Source: Microbacterium suaedae
Lineage (GTDB): Bacteria > Actinomycetota > Actinomycetes > Actinomycetales > Microbacteriaceae
Direction: 5' to 3'
Length of the DNA stretch: 64,000 bases
NCBI RefSeq assembly: GCF_003254645.1
Contig: NZ_PNFD01000001.1
Location: 930,001-994,000, forward strand
Shown piece after piece: positions 17,211 to 25,023 of this stretch (position 1 is its first letter; each line of letters opens with the position of its first letter). The notes beneath the pieces were generated by a model. It did no database searches, had not been told where the DNA came from, and saw nothing but the letters and a program-made list of their open reading frames with translations. A program made the position numbers and the translations under genes.

Positions 17211-17421
17211 GAACCAGCCGTATCGCAGCCCCCGATGCGTATGAGGCGCCCCGACCATCGATCGTCGCGAACGTGAATCCGCGCGCATCGAGAGCTTCTC
17301 GGGATCCAACGACACGAACGCCGCGAGGCTCGCAAGGGAGAAGACGCCGATCTTCGCCGTGACCTCCGTCAGAGCGACGAACGTCGAGAAGTCACCGCCG
17401 AAGATCGTCGCCGCCAGCACG
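17205..17421 (-). pseudogene. decayed partial copy of ecfT
   Basis: Two blocks almost identical to the intact ecfT: 17205-17290 matches about 24271-24355, and 17290-17421 matches about 24608-24739. Between the blocks about 250 bp are missing, and the join falls on GAGAGCTTC, which occurs at both ends of the lost segment in the intact gene. The first join, on GAGATCGA, removes a further 106 bp. The surviving peptide pieces include TIFGGDFSTFVALTEVTAKIG, but no continuous domain remains, so this is not a functional gene. It marks an earlier duplication. Confidence 0.82.
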
Positions 17422-17559
17422 CGGGCGCCACCGGTGAGTGATGGATCTTCTCGACCACGGTGAGCGGTCCACTCAGCGACGCAAGATCGATGACCGGACC
17501 AGCTTGCCCGGCATCGGTGGCGGAGAGGCATGCGCGCCTCGCCGGTCATCGCTCTGCGC

Positions 17560-18063
17560 TCAGAAGCAGCTCAGCTTCGTGGTGCCGGCTGTGTCCTTCC
17601 CACTGTTTGCGCCGATGGTGGCAATGAGCGTGGTGCCTTTGTACGCCTTCACGGTCTTGTTGCTGCGGTTGTTCGCCACAGAGCCGGCACTGCCCAGCAC
17701 GGCGACGCTCTGGTTCGTTGCGCAGGTCGAGAAGGTCATTACGTTCCCCCGGTATCCGGCGCTGGCGAACGCGCAGTGTTTGCCGGTCGCGCAGTTGTTC
17801 TTCGTCGCGGCCGCTGCGGCAGAAACGATCCGCGCGCTCGCGGTCGAGGTCTCCGGCACGATCGTGAGAGTGACGTCACCGTCATCCCAGCTCACCTCGT
17901 TCCATGCCGTCTGTTCCCCGCCGAAATCGTCGATGACCTCATCGACCTGTTCTTGCACCGACGATGTCTGGACGATTTCAGCGGCCGTGGCGGCCTGCGG
18001 AGCGACGAGGCCGAGGGCGGCAGGAATGAGCAGGGCGAAGAGGACAGAGCGACGACGGAGCAT
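17560..18063 (-). CDS. secreted protein resembling peptidase-inhibitor I36 / beta-gamma-crystallin-like proteins
   Basis: A 167-residue exported protein. The signal peptide covers about 1-28 (MLRRRSVLFALLIPAALGL, cleaved near ATAAEIV). An acidic linker follows, then a Cys-containing domain: CATGKHCAFASAGYRGNVMTFSTC, SVANNRSNKTVKAYKG, ending KLSCF. The pattern of CxxGxxC, aromatic-Gly strand and NNRSN loop resembles secreted I36/crystallin-type proteins of actinobacteria; the resemblance is by eye. Four Cys suggest two disulphides. It is the third gene behind an ECF sigma factor and its membrane partner, so it is probably the regulated product. The ATG at 18063 starts right at the signal peptide, with only a weak RBS. 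Confidence 0.6.
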   Translation of the reverse strand: MLRRRSVLFALLIPAALGLVAPQAATAAEIVQTSSVQEQVDEVIDDFGGEQTAWNEVSWDDGDVTLTIVPETSTASARIVSAAAAATKNNCATGKHCAFASAGYRGNVMTFSTCATNQSVAVLGSAGSVANNRSNKTVKAYKGTTLIATIGANSGKDTAGTTKLSCF

Positions 18064-18109
18064 CGGACACCAATCATGTTGAGGGCGGTTTGAGGACGGA
18101 TGGGGACGG

Positions 18110-19144
18110 TCAGCGTTCCCACGCGGTGTACTCGACGACAGCGGGAGAGGGGATGTCGTCGCGATCGTCACCGGCGTAGATGGTCTCGGAAGCGAGGATC
18201 TGGCCGGAACGGGAGATGATGAGGTAGTCCTGGTAGCCGGCCAGCCTGCCGGACGCGCGGAGGACGATCCCTTCTCGCCCGAGCCGGTCGGTCGTGCTTC
18301 CCGCGATGCGGAGATCATTCTGCTCGCTGAGGAACATCACGAGCGCGTTCTCCTGTTCGCCCGTGAGGATCCGCGTGCTGAGGAGACCGCCGACGGCGAT
18401 GAAGTAGTCACCCAGAGACGGAGCCTCGAGGCCAATGGCGCGCTGGAGGTAGTCGCCGACCGCGGAGGGATCCGTGGGCGGCTCTTCCCGGAAAGTTAAA
18501 CCGAACTCTTCAGATCCCGCCTCGTAGGTCGTGTCCTCCAGCAGCGTCCCAGGCTCGGGGAGGTTCTCGGTCGGCGCGCCATCGAACGGCACGCCCGCGG
18601 TGATGACCATTCGTGTGCTCCCATCGTCCGCGAACGTCACCTCGCGCCATTGCGGTTCCACCGCGGAGGAAGTGATCGTCCCGTCTTCGCCGATGGTCGT
18701 ATTCAGGGCCCAGCTGGTGAATCGGATCTTGTTCCCGTCCACGGCGGCGTCCCCTTCATTCCCGACTGCTTCACCGATCTCCCGCATCACGTCCGACGGC
18801 TCCCCAGCCACAGGCGTGGTCTCCAGCAGCGGCGGCGTCAACGCCATAGCGGCCCCCGGGCTCATCACGTTCAGTGCGATAGCCGCGATCGCGACCATCA
18901 CCACGACGAACCCCCCGCTGACCAGAGGGAGGACCCTCCGTCGCGCGGATGATGAACCCCGGCGAGGGGGTCTCGATGCGGCCGCGCGCCACGGGCTGCG
19001 CAGACGGCGAGGTGAGATCTTGTGCGTGCGCGCTTCCCGGTTGATCTCCTCGAGGAGGAGGAGGCCTCGCTCGCTGATCGGGTCGTGCCGTCTCACCGTG
19101 CCGGGCTTTGCGGCACGGAGTTCGCTCTCCAGATCACCGTCCAT
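18110..19144 (-). CDS. membrane-anchored regulator, CU044_5270-like, paired with the ECF sigma factor
   Basis: A 344-residue protein with a cytoplasmic N-terminus of about 70 residues (MDGDLESELRAAKPGTVRRHDPISERG, then a basic stretch), one transmembrane helix near 72-95 (LPLVSGGFVVVMVAIAAIAL), and an extracytoplasmic domain of about 240 residues with no Cys pair. This architecture, directly behind an ECF sigma factor, fits actinobacterial CU044_5270-type proteins, which are presumed sigma regulators. A strong RBS (AGGAGG) lies within the sigma gene, and the two genes overlap by 11 bp. Anti-sigma action is inferred; no ZAS zinc motif is visible. Confidence 0.65.
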   Translation of the reverse strand: MDGDLESELRAAKPGTVRRHDPISERGLLLLEEINREARTHKISPRRLRSPWRAAASRPPRRGSSSARRRVLPLVSGGFVVVMVAIAAIALNVMSPGAAMALTPPLLETTPVAGEPSDVMREIGEAVGNEGDAAVDGNKIRFTSWALNTTIGEDGTITSSAVEPQWREVTFADDGSTRMVITAGVPFDGAPTENLPEPGTLLEDTTYEAGSEEFGLTFREEPPTDPSAVGDYLQRAIGLEAPSLGDYFIAVGGLLSTRILTGEQENALVMFLSEQNDLRIAGSTTDRLGREGIVLRASGRLAGYQDYLIISRSGQILASETIYAGDDRDDIPSPAVVEYTAWER

Positions 19145-19631
19145 CAGTGGCCACCTCCTGTATCTCGCTCATGAGCGCTTTCCGCAGCGCCCGCCTGGCA
19201 CGGAACAAGCGCACATGCACGGTCGGAACGGTCAACCCCAGCACCTCGCCGATCTCTGTGGCAGTCAGATCGTCCCAGTAGGTCATCCTCAATACGTCCT
19301 GATGGTGCTGCGGCAACGTCACCACCGCCGAACGCAGCTCTTCGGCGCGGTCCTCCGCACCCTCATCGACGACGGCCGTCTGCTCGGCCGCGCGCTCAAC
19401 AAGCGCCGTACGCCGTTTACGTGCCCGGTACTCGTTGCCAATCAGATTGCGCGTCACTCCGTACAACCACGGAACACTCAGCTCGCCGCCTGCCGCGTGG
19501 TGCTGCCAGGCGATGCGGAAGGCTGCGGCCGCGACCTCATCCGCATCGGTGAGGGAGCTGAGCCGGTACTCCGCCGACGCGACCACGAGCTGGTAGTTCT
19601 CGCGGAAGAATGCATCGAACTCGGCGCCCAC
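19134..19631 (-). CDS. ECF-type RNA polymerase sigma factor
   Basis: A 165-residue sigma-70 factor of the ECF class. Region 2 covers about residues 8-75 (FDAFFRENYQLVVASAEYRL, DADEVAAAAFRIAWQHH, VPWLYGVTRNLIGNEYRARKR) and region 4 covers about 105-155 (LRSAVVTLPQHHQDVLRMTYWDDLTATEIGEVLGL, VPTVHVRLFRARRALRKAL). It starts at GTG 19631, preceded by GGAGGG. It forms an operon with the membrane regulator and the secreted crystallin-like protein on the minus strand, back-to-back with the secretion operon starting at about 20422, which may be part of its regulon. Confidence 0.9.
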   Translation of the reverse strand: MGAEFDAFFRENYQLVVASAEYRLSSLTDADEVAAAAFRIAWQHHAAGGELSVPWLYGVTRNLIGNEYRARKRRTALVERAAEQTAVVDEGAEDRAEELRSAVVTLPQHHQDVLRMTYWDDLTATEIGEVLGLTVPTVHVRLFRARRALRKALMSEIQEVATDGR

Positions 19632-19958
19632 GTCACCGCCCTCCCGACCGCCCGGTCACGGTGACCGGCCATACGTGCTTATCCATACATCTGAGATGTT
19701 TCCGGACGGGGCAGACTTCTTACGCCTTGCTCATAGATTTCTTTCGTGTCGCGCCCAACGCGACAAGCGGTCTGTCTCGGAGGCCACCGCAGAACGCAAC
19801 GAGTGGATAACAGTCGCGAGTTTGGTGTCAGACGCCGCGCCGGCAGGAAACGACCCAGGCAAGACGCCTCCGGGGCTGGCCAGAGCCAGTGCTTCGGCGG
19901 GCCGGTCAGGCGTCGAGCTCACACATTGGTGCGTCGACACACGAAGGAGGAACTTGAG
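19632..19958. other. 327-nt divergent intergenic region of the island
   Basis: Lower GC than the surroundings. No convincing gene is seen; it must hold the promoters for the sigma operon to the left and the small membrane gene to the right. I could not identify a duplicated ECF-type promoter motif by eye. Confidence 0.5.
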
Positions 19959-20333
19959 ATGTCTGAAGTGCCGCCTCAGCGGGAGCGGCGAGGGAAGTGG
20001 CGCTCTGCCGCGTTCATTGGCTTGTTCGTGAGTGCGGTAGCGCTGGTTCTCGTGCGGTTCCCTCCCGCTGACCTGGCCGGATAGATCGCGCGAACCGCGC
20101 GTGTCTCGCTCGGTGCGCCATACATGCTCGCCGGGATCCTGTTCTTCATCGCCAGCCGATCACTCGACTCGTCGAGCACTTTCCGCCGCGCCTTACGGAG
20201 CATCTCCCTGGGCGCGGCCGTCATCACATTCGTCGTCGACGCGCTGCGACAGAATCAGCTTCCTGTCATCGCCCTCTGTGCTCGGGGCGGCACGTCCGGC
20301 GGAGTCAATCCCAGAAGTTTCCCAACGGCATGA
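19959..20333 (+). pseudogene. small membrane protein gene interrupted by an in-frame TAG
   Basis: An excellent RBS (AAGGAGG, 8 nt from the ATG) starts MSEVPPQRERRGKWRSAAFI with a first helix FIGLFVSAVALVLVRF, then TAG at 20082-20084 after 41 codons. The same frame stays open for 82 more codons. It has two further hydrophobic helices (MLAGILFFIASRSL and ISLGAAVITFVVDAL) before a final TGA. A three-helix protein broken by a nonsense mutation is the simplest reading. A genuine 41-residue peptide followed by an independent gene from the ATG at 20124 is possible, but that ATG has no RBS. Confidence 0.55.
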
Positions 20334-20421
20334 AAGTTATCAGCACCTGCCGGAAATAGGCAGGGTGAGGACACCAATCCCGGCGTTCTCCATGAGAGTC
20401 ACCGAGTGGAACGAGGACAAC

Positions 20422-20910
20422 ATGAGAAGCAGGCTGATTGCCACGCAGGAAAGCGGCGACACGAAGAAACGCAACAAGAAAGGTTCTCGGCTCGCTCTGA
20501 TCGCCGCATCAGCTGCCGTCGGACTGACTCTGGCGACGGCGGTGCCAGCTGCCGCTGCAACACACGACGTCAGTGCAACGTTGAACTGTGCGGGAGCTCT
20601 GTTCCAGTCCGGTAATTTTCGGGCCCACTCTCCGGGCAGTGGCGCGGGTCTCAAATTGACGGCTAACGCTCACTGGGCCAGCGTGTGGAAACTGCGAACG
20701 GGGCTGCGTAACACGTCGGGCACCCAGGTCACGGCGACGCTTGAGCAGGCTCCGACGAGCCGAACCAAGGCCTCGTACAAGACCTCCAGTGGTAGTACCT
20801 CGATTCCGAATACCTCGCTCGCGATGAACGCGAGAGTTGGGAACGCTGAGCAGACTAGCGGGTGTGTCGCGCTCTGGCCTCCGACGTTTAGCGGGGTTCT
20901 CACCCTGTGA
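20422..20910 (+). CDS. secreted protein of unknown family, first gene of the export operon
   Basis: A 162-residue exported protein. The N-terminus is unusually long and charged (MRSRLIATQESGDTKKRNKK), followed by a hydrophobic core (LALIAASAAVGLTLATAVPA) and a signal peptidase site near AAAATH. The mature part of about 115 residues is Ser/Thr/Gly-rich, with two Cys (LNCAG and TSGCVAL), and appears strand-rich with many polar residues. No known family is recognised, and it lacks the conserved features of lactococcin 972. The ATG at 20422 has GAGG five bases upstream. Its GTGA overlap with the next gene ties it to the lipoprotein and transporter, so it may be their cargo or partner. Confidence 0.7.
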   Translation: MRSRLIATQESGDTKKRNKKGSRLALIAASAAVGLTLATAVPAAAATHDVSATLNCAGALFQSGNFRAHSPGSGAGLKLTANAHWASVWKLRTGLRNTSGTQVTATLEQAPTSRTKASYKTSSGSTSIPNTSLAMNARVGNAEQTSGCVALWPPTFSGVLTL

Positions 20911-21398
20911 AAGCTCGACGGAGTGCCGTGGTGGTCGCGTTGACGCTGACGCTCGCGGCCACCACTGCGTGCAGTGGATCTCACGAAAATCACACGGTAG
21001 GGACGGAGCGTGTGCTGACGAGCAAGGAGTATGTCGAGCTCTACCAGCAGATCGTCGCGTCATTCCCTGAGGAGCTTCCTACAGGCGTCACCTTGCCGGA
21101 TGAACCTCCGCATATGGACGGGAATATCGGTGACGGCAACGCCGGAGCGGTTGCCTACTTTTTCTGGAACTGTGCCTGGGAAGACGTCTATCTGAGCTCC
21201 CAGGCCCCGGAGGCTCAGGCGACCGCGATGGACAACATGCGCACGTTCCAGTCGACCGACTGGGCGCTTGCTCACTACTCGGATCCGGACGGCATCTGGG
21301 ACAAGGCGCTGGATGCCGCTGAACTCGGTGATCTGACGCAACTGCGTGGGTGGTACGACTCGGATTGTGGGTACTACCGGGAGGTGGAAGGCAAGTGA
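20907..21398 (+). CDS. predicted lipoprotein of unknown family
   Basis: A 163-residue protein with a lipoprotein signal: MKARRSAVVVALTLTLAATT then the lipobox ATTACSG, Cys at about residue 22. The mature part contains TSKEYVELYQQIVASFPEEL, NAGAVAYFFWNCAWEDVYL and GWYDSDCGYYREVEGK, with two Cys and many aromatics. No family is recognised. It starts at a GTG overlapping the preceding stop and ends overlapping the next start (GTGA both times). Anchored outside the membrane, it could protect the producer (immunity) or act as an accessory export factor; both are inference. Confidence 0.68.
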   Translation: MKARRSAVVVALTLTLAATTACSGSHENHTVGTERVLTSKEYVELYQQIVASFPEELPTGVTLPDEPPHMDGNIGDGNAGAVAYFFWNCAWEDVYLSSQAPEAQATAMDNMRTFQSTDWALAHYSDPDGIWDKALDAAELGDLTQLRGWYDSDCGYYREVEGK

Positions 21399-22210
21399 CT
21401 GGCAACGTCCTACGACGCGCGCTGGCCGTGACGATCGCCGGGAGCATCGTCGTCGCTCTCGCCGGTTGTCACGCCGACGAGGGCGACCCTGTGCCTGGTC
21501 CCGACAGCACCGAAGTAGCGGCAACCGCGAAGGTTACGACCCGAACAATCACGGACGTACTCACGCTTGACGTCACGGTGACGAGCGGCGCCGACTTCGC
21601 CATCACAGCGAGCGAATCAGGCAGACTGAGCGAGAGCCAGGAACGCTATTCATTCACCGGCGCGGATGGTGGCGCTCAACCGATAACGATCCCGGAAACG
21701 GTGACGTCCGTGCAGCCACTCGCCGCTCTTGAAGCGGAGGTCGGGGAAGGCACGCCCTTGCTGAGTGCTCACGATTCGGCGCTGCTGTTGATGGCCGCGC
21801 TCACCCCGGCGCAGGTGCTTCGATTGGCCGGGCGGACGCCCCACCCAGTGCGAGCCCAATTGACTGGGTCCACCGGGCCCTTCGACTGCACGCTCGCTGA
21901 TCCACGGCCGACGCAGGACGGCGACGTATACGCGTTGTACTGTCGGCTTCCCACGGATGTTCCTAGCGTCGTCGGCGCAACGGGCCTTTTGGCACTCACC
22001 CTCGACGAGCACGTGGATGTTCTGTCGCTACCCATCGACGCGGTTGCGGGTACTCGCGAACGTGGCACGGTTTATGTTGGCGAGGGCCGCGAACCACGCC
22101 CGGTCGAGCTTGGCCTCACCGACGGAGCGTACATCGAGATCGTGAGCGGCTTGGAGGCAGGTGACGTGGTGCGGATTCCGAGCCCGTCGCTGCTTGATTC
22201 CGATGGCTGA
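21395..22210 (+). CDS. membrane-anchored periplasmic adaptor (HlyD/MacA-like), lipoprotein
   Basis: A 271-residue protein with a lipobox near residue 25 (VVALAGCHADEG). The mature part resembles the short actinobacterial adaptor proteins that accompany MacB-like permeases: a peptidoglycan-binding-like helical part (LEAEVGEGTPLLSAHDSALLLMAALTPAQVLRL) inserted between strands, and a C-terminal barrel (AVAGTRERGTVYVGEGREPRPVELGLTDGAYIEIVSGLEAGDVVRIP) typical of RND/MacA adaptors. GTG start inside the preceding stop; 8-bp overlap with the ATPase gene. It should link the permease to an extracellular substrate. Confidence 0.78.
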   Translation: MTGNVLRRALAVTIAGSIVVALAGCHADEGDPVPGPDSTEVAATAKVTTRTITDVLTLDVTVTSGADFAITASESGRLSESQERYSFTGADGGAQPITIPETVTSVQPLAALEAEVGEGTPLLSAHDSALLLMAALTPAQVLRLAGRTPHPVRAQLTGSTGPFDCTLADPRPTQDGDVYALYCRLPTDVPSVVGATGLLALTLDEHVDVLSLPIDAVAGTRERGTVYVGEGREPRPVELGLTDGAYIEIVSGLEAGDVVRIPSPSLLDSDG

Positions 22211-22895
22211 GCGGATCATCGGCCTGGAGAACGCGTCGCGCACTCTTGCGGCCAGCGTGCGTGTCCTTCACAAGGTGGAGCTGGAACTGCGGGCAGGCGA
22301 GTCGTTGGCCATCGTTGGCCGATCCGGATCAGGCAAGAGCACGTTGCTGTCTTGCCTCGGTCTTCTCGCCCCGTTCGACCGGGGCACTTCTTATCATCTT
22401 GACGACACGGAGGTCATGCGCCTCAGTGAGAGCGCCGCGGCACGGTTGCGTGCGACGTCGATCGGGTTCGTGCTCCAGAACTCTGGACTTGTCGCGCATT
22501 TGAGTGCTCTGGAAAACGTCGAACTGCCACTGATGCACTCGAGCAGAGACGGATTTCGAGGTATCAGACGTCGTGCTCTTGAGCAGCTAGACCAGTTGGG
22601 AATCGGCCATCTCGCGCGACGGCGCCCCGTCCAGGTCAGTGGCGGTGAACGTCAACGGATTGCGATTGCGCGCGCTCTCGTGATCGGGCCCCGTCTCATA
22701 CTCGCTGACGAGCCAACGGGTGCACTTGACGAGCAGACAGGGGCTCTCGTCTTGGATCTCATGCTCGATCTCGTGCATCGCACAAATGCCGCGATGATCG
22801 TGGTCACGCACGACAGCGAAGTCGCATCCCGAGCCGACCGAACGCTGCACGTCAGCGACGGCCACCTGCATGAGCCTGAAAGGCGGACGCGATGA
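22203..22895 (+). CDS. ABC transporter ATP-binding protein, MacB/LolD type
   Basis: A 230-residue ATPase with Walker A GRSGSGKST near residue 38, a Q-loop (FVLQNSGLVAHLSALENVELP), signature VSGGERQRIAIARAL near 140, Walker B LILADEPTGALD and switch His VTHD. The ALENVELPL segment is characteristic of MacB/LolD ATPases. It begins with ATG 22203 inside the adaptor gene and ends overlapping the permease start (ATGA). Its codon choice is slightly less GC-rich than that of the housekeeping genes around the island. Confidence 0.92.
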   Translation: MAERIIGLENASRTLAASVRVLHKVELELRAGESLAIVGRSGSGKSTLLSCLGLLAPFDRGTSYHLDDTEVMRLSESAAARLRATSIGFVLQNSGLVAHLSALENVELPLMHSSRDGFRGIRRRALEQLDQLGIGHLARRRPVQVSGGERQRIAIARALVIGPRLILADEPTGALDEQTGALVLDLMLDLVHRTNAAMIVVTHDSEVASRADRTLHVSDGHLHEPERRTR

Positions 22896-24037
22896 AGAGC
22901 TTGCGTGTCGCATTCCAGGGGCTTCGCGGTGCACCCGTCCGTAGCGCCCTGGTAATCCTGACTCTGACCCTGGGCATGCTCGGCTTCGTCGCGGTTATCA
23001 GCGCGACAGCCGTCATGCAGCAGGCCGTCACCCAGAAAGCGATCCTGACCGGAGGCGACGAAGCAACCGCGCAGGTTGCCACCTCCGGCATAAGGTCCAT
23101 AGACGTGCTGCATCGCACCATGTCTCAGATGCGGGCGCGCACCGACGCTCGCAAGGTGGCTGCGACTCTCGAGGACGCCGACGTCGGAGTCTGGGCAGGG
23201 GACGCACCCGCGGATAACGTCGCTCTGACGTTCGCGACACCGAGCCTGCGAGAGATTCGACCGTTCCCACTCATCGCGGGGGAATGGCTCTCGGTTCAGG
23301 ACTCCCTCGCACCCCGATTGGTTCTGAACGAAGCCGCTTACGCGCGTCTCGACACCGGTGCCTCGGTGGGTGTCGGAACGAGCAAGACAAGACTCGATGC
23401 TGTCGTGATCGGTGTCGTGCGCGACGGAGACGACCAGCCTCACGCCTACCTGACTCTCGCCGACTACCTCCGTTTCGAGTCGACGTTGGGCCCCGTGATG
23501 ATCGTCTTGAACGGACCGGCCCTTGTGCCGGAGGAGATCGCCGGGGCCGCCAAGATGCTCGCCGAGCTTGGTGCACCGTTCACGCTTGGAGAGGCCGCCC
23601 GCACTGATCGAGTCGGCGGACTCGCCTCGGAGATCGCGACCACCGCGCAGGTCCTTCTCGTCCTGGGCACGCTCGCTCTCGCGACGACAATCGTCGGCAT
23701 CCTCAACATCGGACTGGCAACTGCGCGCGCCCGTTCGAAGGAGTTCGCGCTCCGGCGGACGATGGGCGCCAGCCGGGCGAACATTGCGGGGATAGTGATG
23801 CTCGAATCACAGATTCTCGCTCTCATCGCAGCCATAGTGGCTACCGCGGCCTCAATCGTTCTGTTCCCGCTCGTTGTCGGGTCCTTCGGCGATCAGCTGG
23901 GCATCGAAGCACCGCCGTATGAGCCGTGGTACGCCCTGGTCTCCCTGATCGTCGCGACCGTAACCGCTGGCCTCAGCACCCTTGTCCCCGCCTTCCTGAG
24001 CTACGGGCGCGACCTGTCTGAAGTCATGCGAACATAG
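22892..24037 (+). CDS. MacB-like ABC transporter permease
   Basis: A 381-residue permease with the four-helix MacB/FtsX layout. One helix lies near residues 16-38 (SALVILTLTLGMLGFVAVIS), a periplasmic domain spans about 40-250, and three C-terminal helices lie near 255-280, 305-330 and 345-368. The FtsX signature is ARSKEFALRRTMGASRANIAGIVMLE. It completes the adaptor-ATPase-permease set, so the operon encodes a MacAB-type mechanotransmission or export machine adapted to a Gram-positive envelope. The final gene of the operon ends 83 bp before the right-hand direct repeat. Confidence 0.9.
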   Translation: MKSLRVAFQGLRGAPVRSALVILTLTLGMLGFVAVISATAVMQQAVTQKAILTGGDEATAQVATSGIRSIDVLHRTMSQMRARTDARKVAATLEDADVGVWAGDAPADNVALTFATPSLREIRPFPLIAGEWLSVQDSLAPRLVLNEAAYARLDTGASVGVGTSKTRLDAVVIGVVRDGDDQPHAYLTLADYLRFESTLGPVMIVLNGPALVPEEIAGAAKMLAELGAPFTLGEAARTDRVGGLASEIATTAQVLLVLGTLALATTIVGILNIGLATARARSKEFALRRTMGASRANIAGIVMLESQILALIAAIVATAASIVLFPLVVGSFGDQLGIEAPPYEPWYALVSLIVATVTAGLSTLVPAFLSYGRDLSEVMRT

Positions 24038-24120
24038 TCGGGCAATGGTCCACTGGGGTGATCTCGTGCGTCTGCGACGCAGCGTCACGAGAGGATGGGA
24101 CGGTGTGCGCAACGGATCTG

Positions 24121-24164
24121 TAGGCGCGGAACGGGCCTCACGGATCCGTCGCGCGGCGGAGATC
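24121..24164. repeat. 44-bp direct repeat, right boundary of the accessory island
   Basis: Exact copy of 17167-17210. It lies 26 bp beyond the ecfT stop codon. On this side the sequence continues directly into intact ecfT, whereas on the left it continues into the decayed ecfT fragment. Confidence 0.85.
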
Positions 24165-24189
24165 AGCGCGCGCCTGCGCAGGGGCGGCG

Positions 24190-25023
24190 TCACACCCGGT
24201 ACAGCGGCCAGTGCGCGCCTGCGGCGTAGCACAGAGCGATGAGGACCGCCGTGGCGGCGACGACGGCGAGATCGAGCCAGCCGTATCGCAGCCCCCCGAT
24301 GCGTATCAGGCGGCCACGGCCATCGATCGTCGCGAACGTGAATCCGCGTGCCTCGAGAGCTTCGACGGTCGTGCGCACCGACTTCGCGGTGTTGAGGAAG
24401 ATCGGGTAGAAGGCCCGCACGACGAGCGTCCCCCAGTGTGCGAGGTGGCGCCAGCCGAGCAGCCCGGACTTCGCGGGACCCGCCTGACGAAGCCGATATC
24501 CCTCCATCACGGTCGAGAACTCCTCGACCAGGATCGGCATCATCCGATAGCCGTACGACACCGCGAAAGCGACAGTGGGCGGACACCGCAACGCCAGGAG
24601 CGCGTCAGAGAGCTTCTCGGGATCCAACGACACGAACGCCGCGAGGCTCGCAAGGGAGATGACGCCGATCTTCGCCGTGACCTCCGTCAGAGCGACGAAC
24701 GTCGAGAAATCACCGCCGAAGATCGTCGCCGCCAGCACGAGGTAGACCAGCTCGAAGCCAAGCCCGATGACGAACAGCCCGAGCACCAGCGGCCCGACTC
24801 GCGCGAACACGACCGACAGCGTCCCGAGGAAGAACAGGCACCCGACCGTCGTGAGATTGTGTGTGAACCACGGGGCGAGCGCGAGCATCATGTACCAGAC
24901 CAGCACGGCGCGTGGATCCATAGCGGCGAAGAGGCCGCCGCGGGTCGAGTAGGCGGTGCGGATGAGCTCGAGCTTGATCCACTCGACGCTCAGCACATCG
25001 CGCTGCTTGCGGGCGAGAGTCAT
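24190..25023 (-). CDS. ECF transporter transmembrane subunit EcfT
   Basis: A 277-residue energy-coupling membrane subunit. Helices are seen near 33-75 (VLVWYMMLALAPWF and TVGCLFFLGTLSVVF), 78-100, 107-130, and at the C-terminus (LAVVAATAVLIALCYAAGAHW). The cytoplasmic coupling helices carry the two Ala-Arg-Gly-like signatures, seen here as YRLRQAGPAKSG and VEALEARGFTF. The start overlaps the ATPase stop (ATGA). Last gene of the HAD-S-A1A2-T operon. Parts of this gene are duplicated at 17205-17421 across the island. Confidence 0.9.
   Translation of the reverse strand: MTLARKQRDVLSVEWIKLELIRTAYSTRGGLFAAMDPRAVLVWYMMLALAPWFTHNLTTVGCLFFLGTLSVVFARVGPLVLGLFVIGLGFELVYLVLAATIFGGDFSTFVALTEVTAKIGVISLASLAAFVSLDPEKLSDALLALRCPPTVAFAVSYGYRMMPILVEEFSTVMEGYRLRQAGPAKSGLLGWRHLAHWGTLVVRAFYPIFLNTAKSVRTTVEALEARGFTFATIDGRGRLIRIGGLRYGWLDLAVVAATAVLIALCYAAGAHWPLYRV

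Noticed and set aside
20082..20084. TAG as a recoded pyrrolysine or selenocysteine-like site
   Set aside because: No Pyl genes or context are visible, and the gene is in a decaying island; a nonsense mutation is simpler.
20422..20910. Lactococcin 972-family bacteriocin
   Set aside because: Operon order is similar, but the mature protein lacks the recognisable features of that family, so only a cautious unknown is given.
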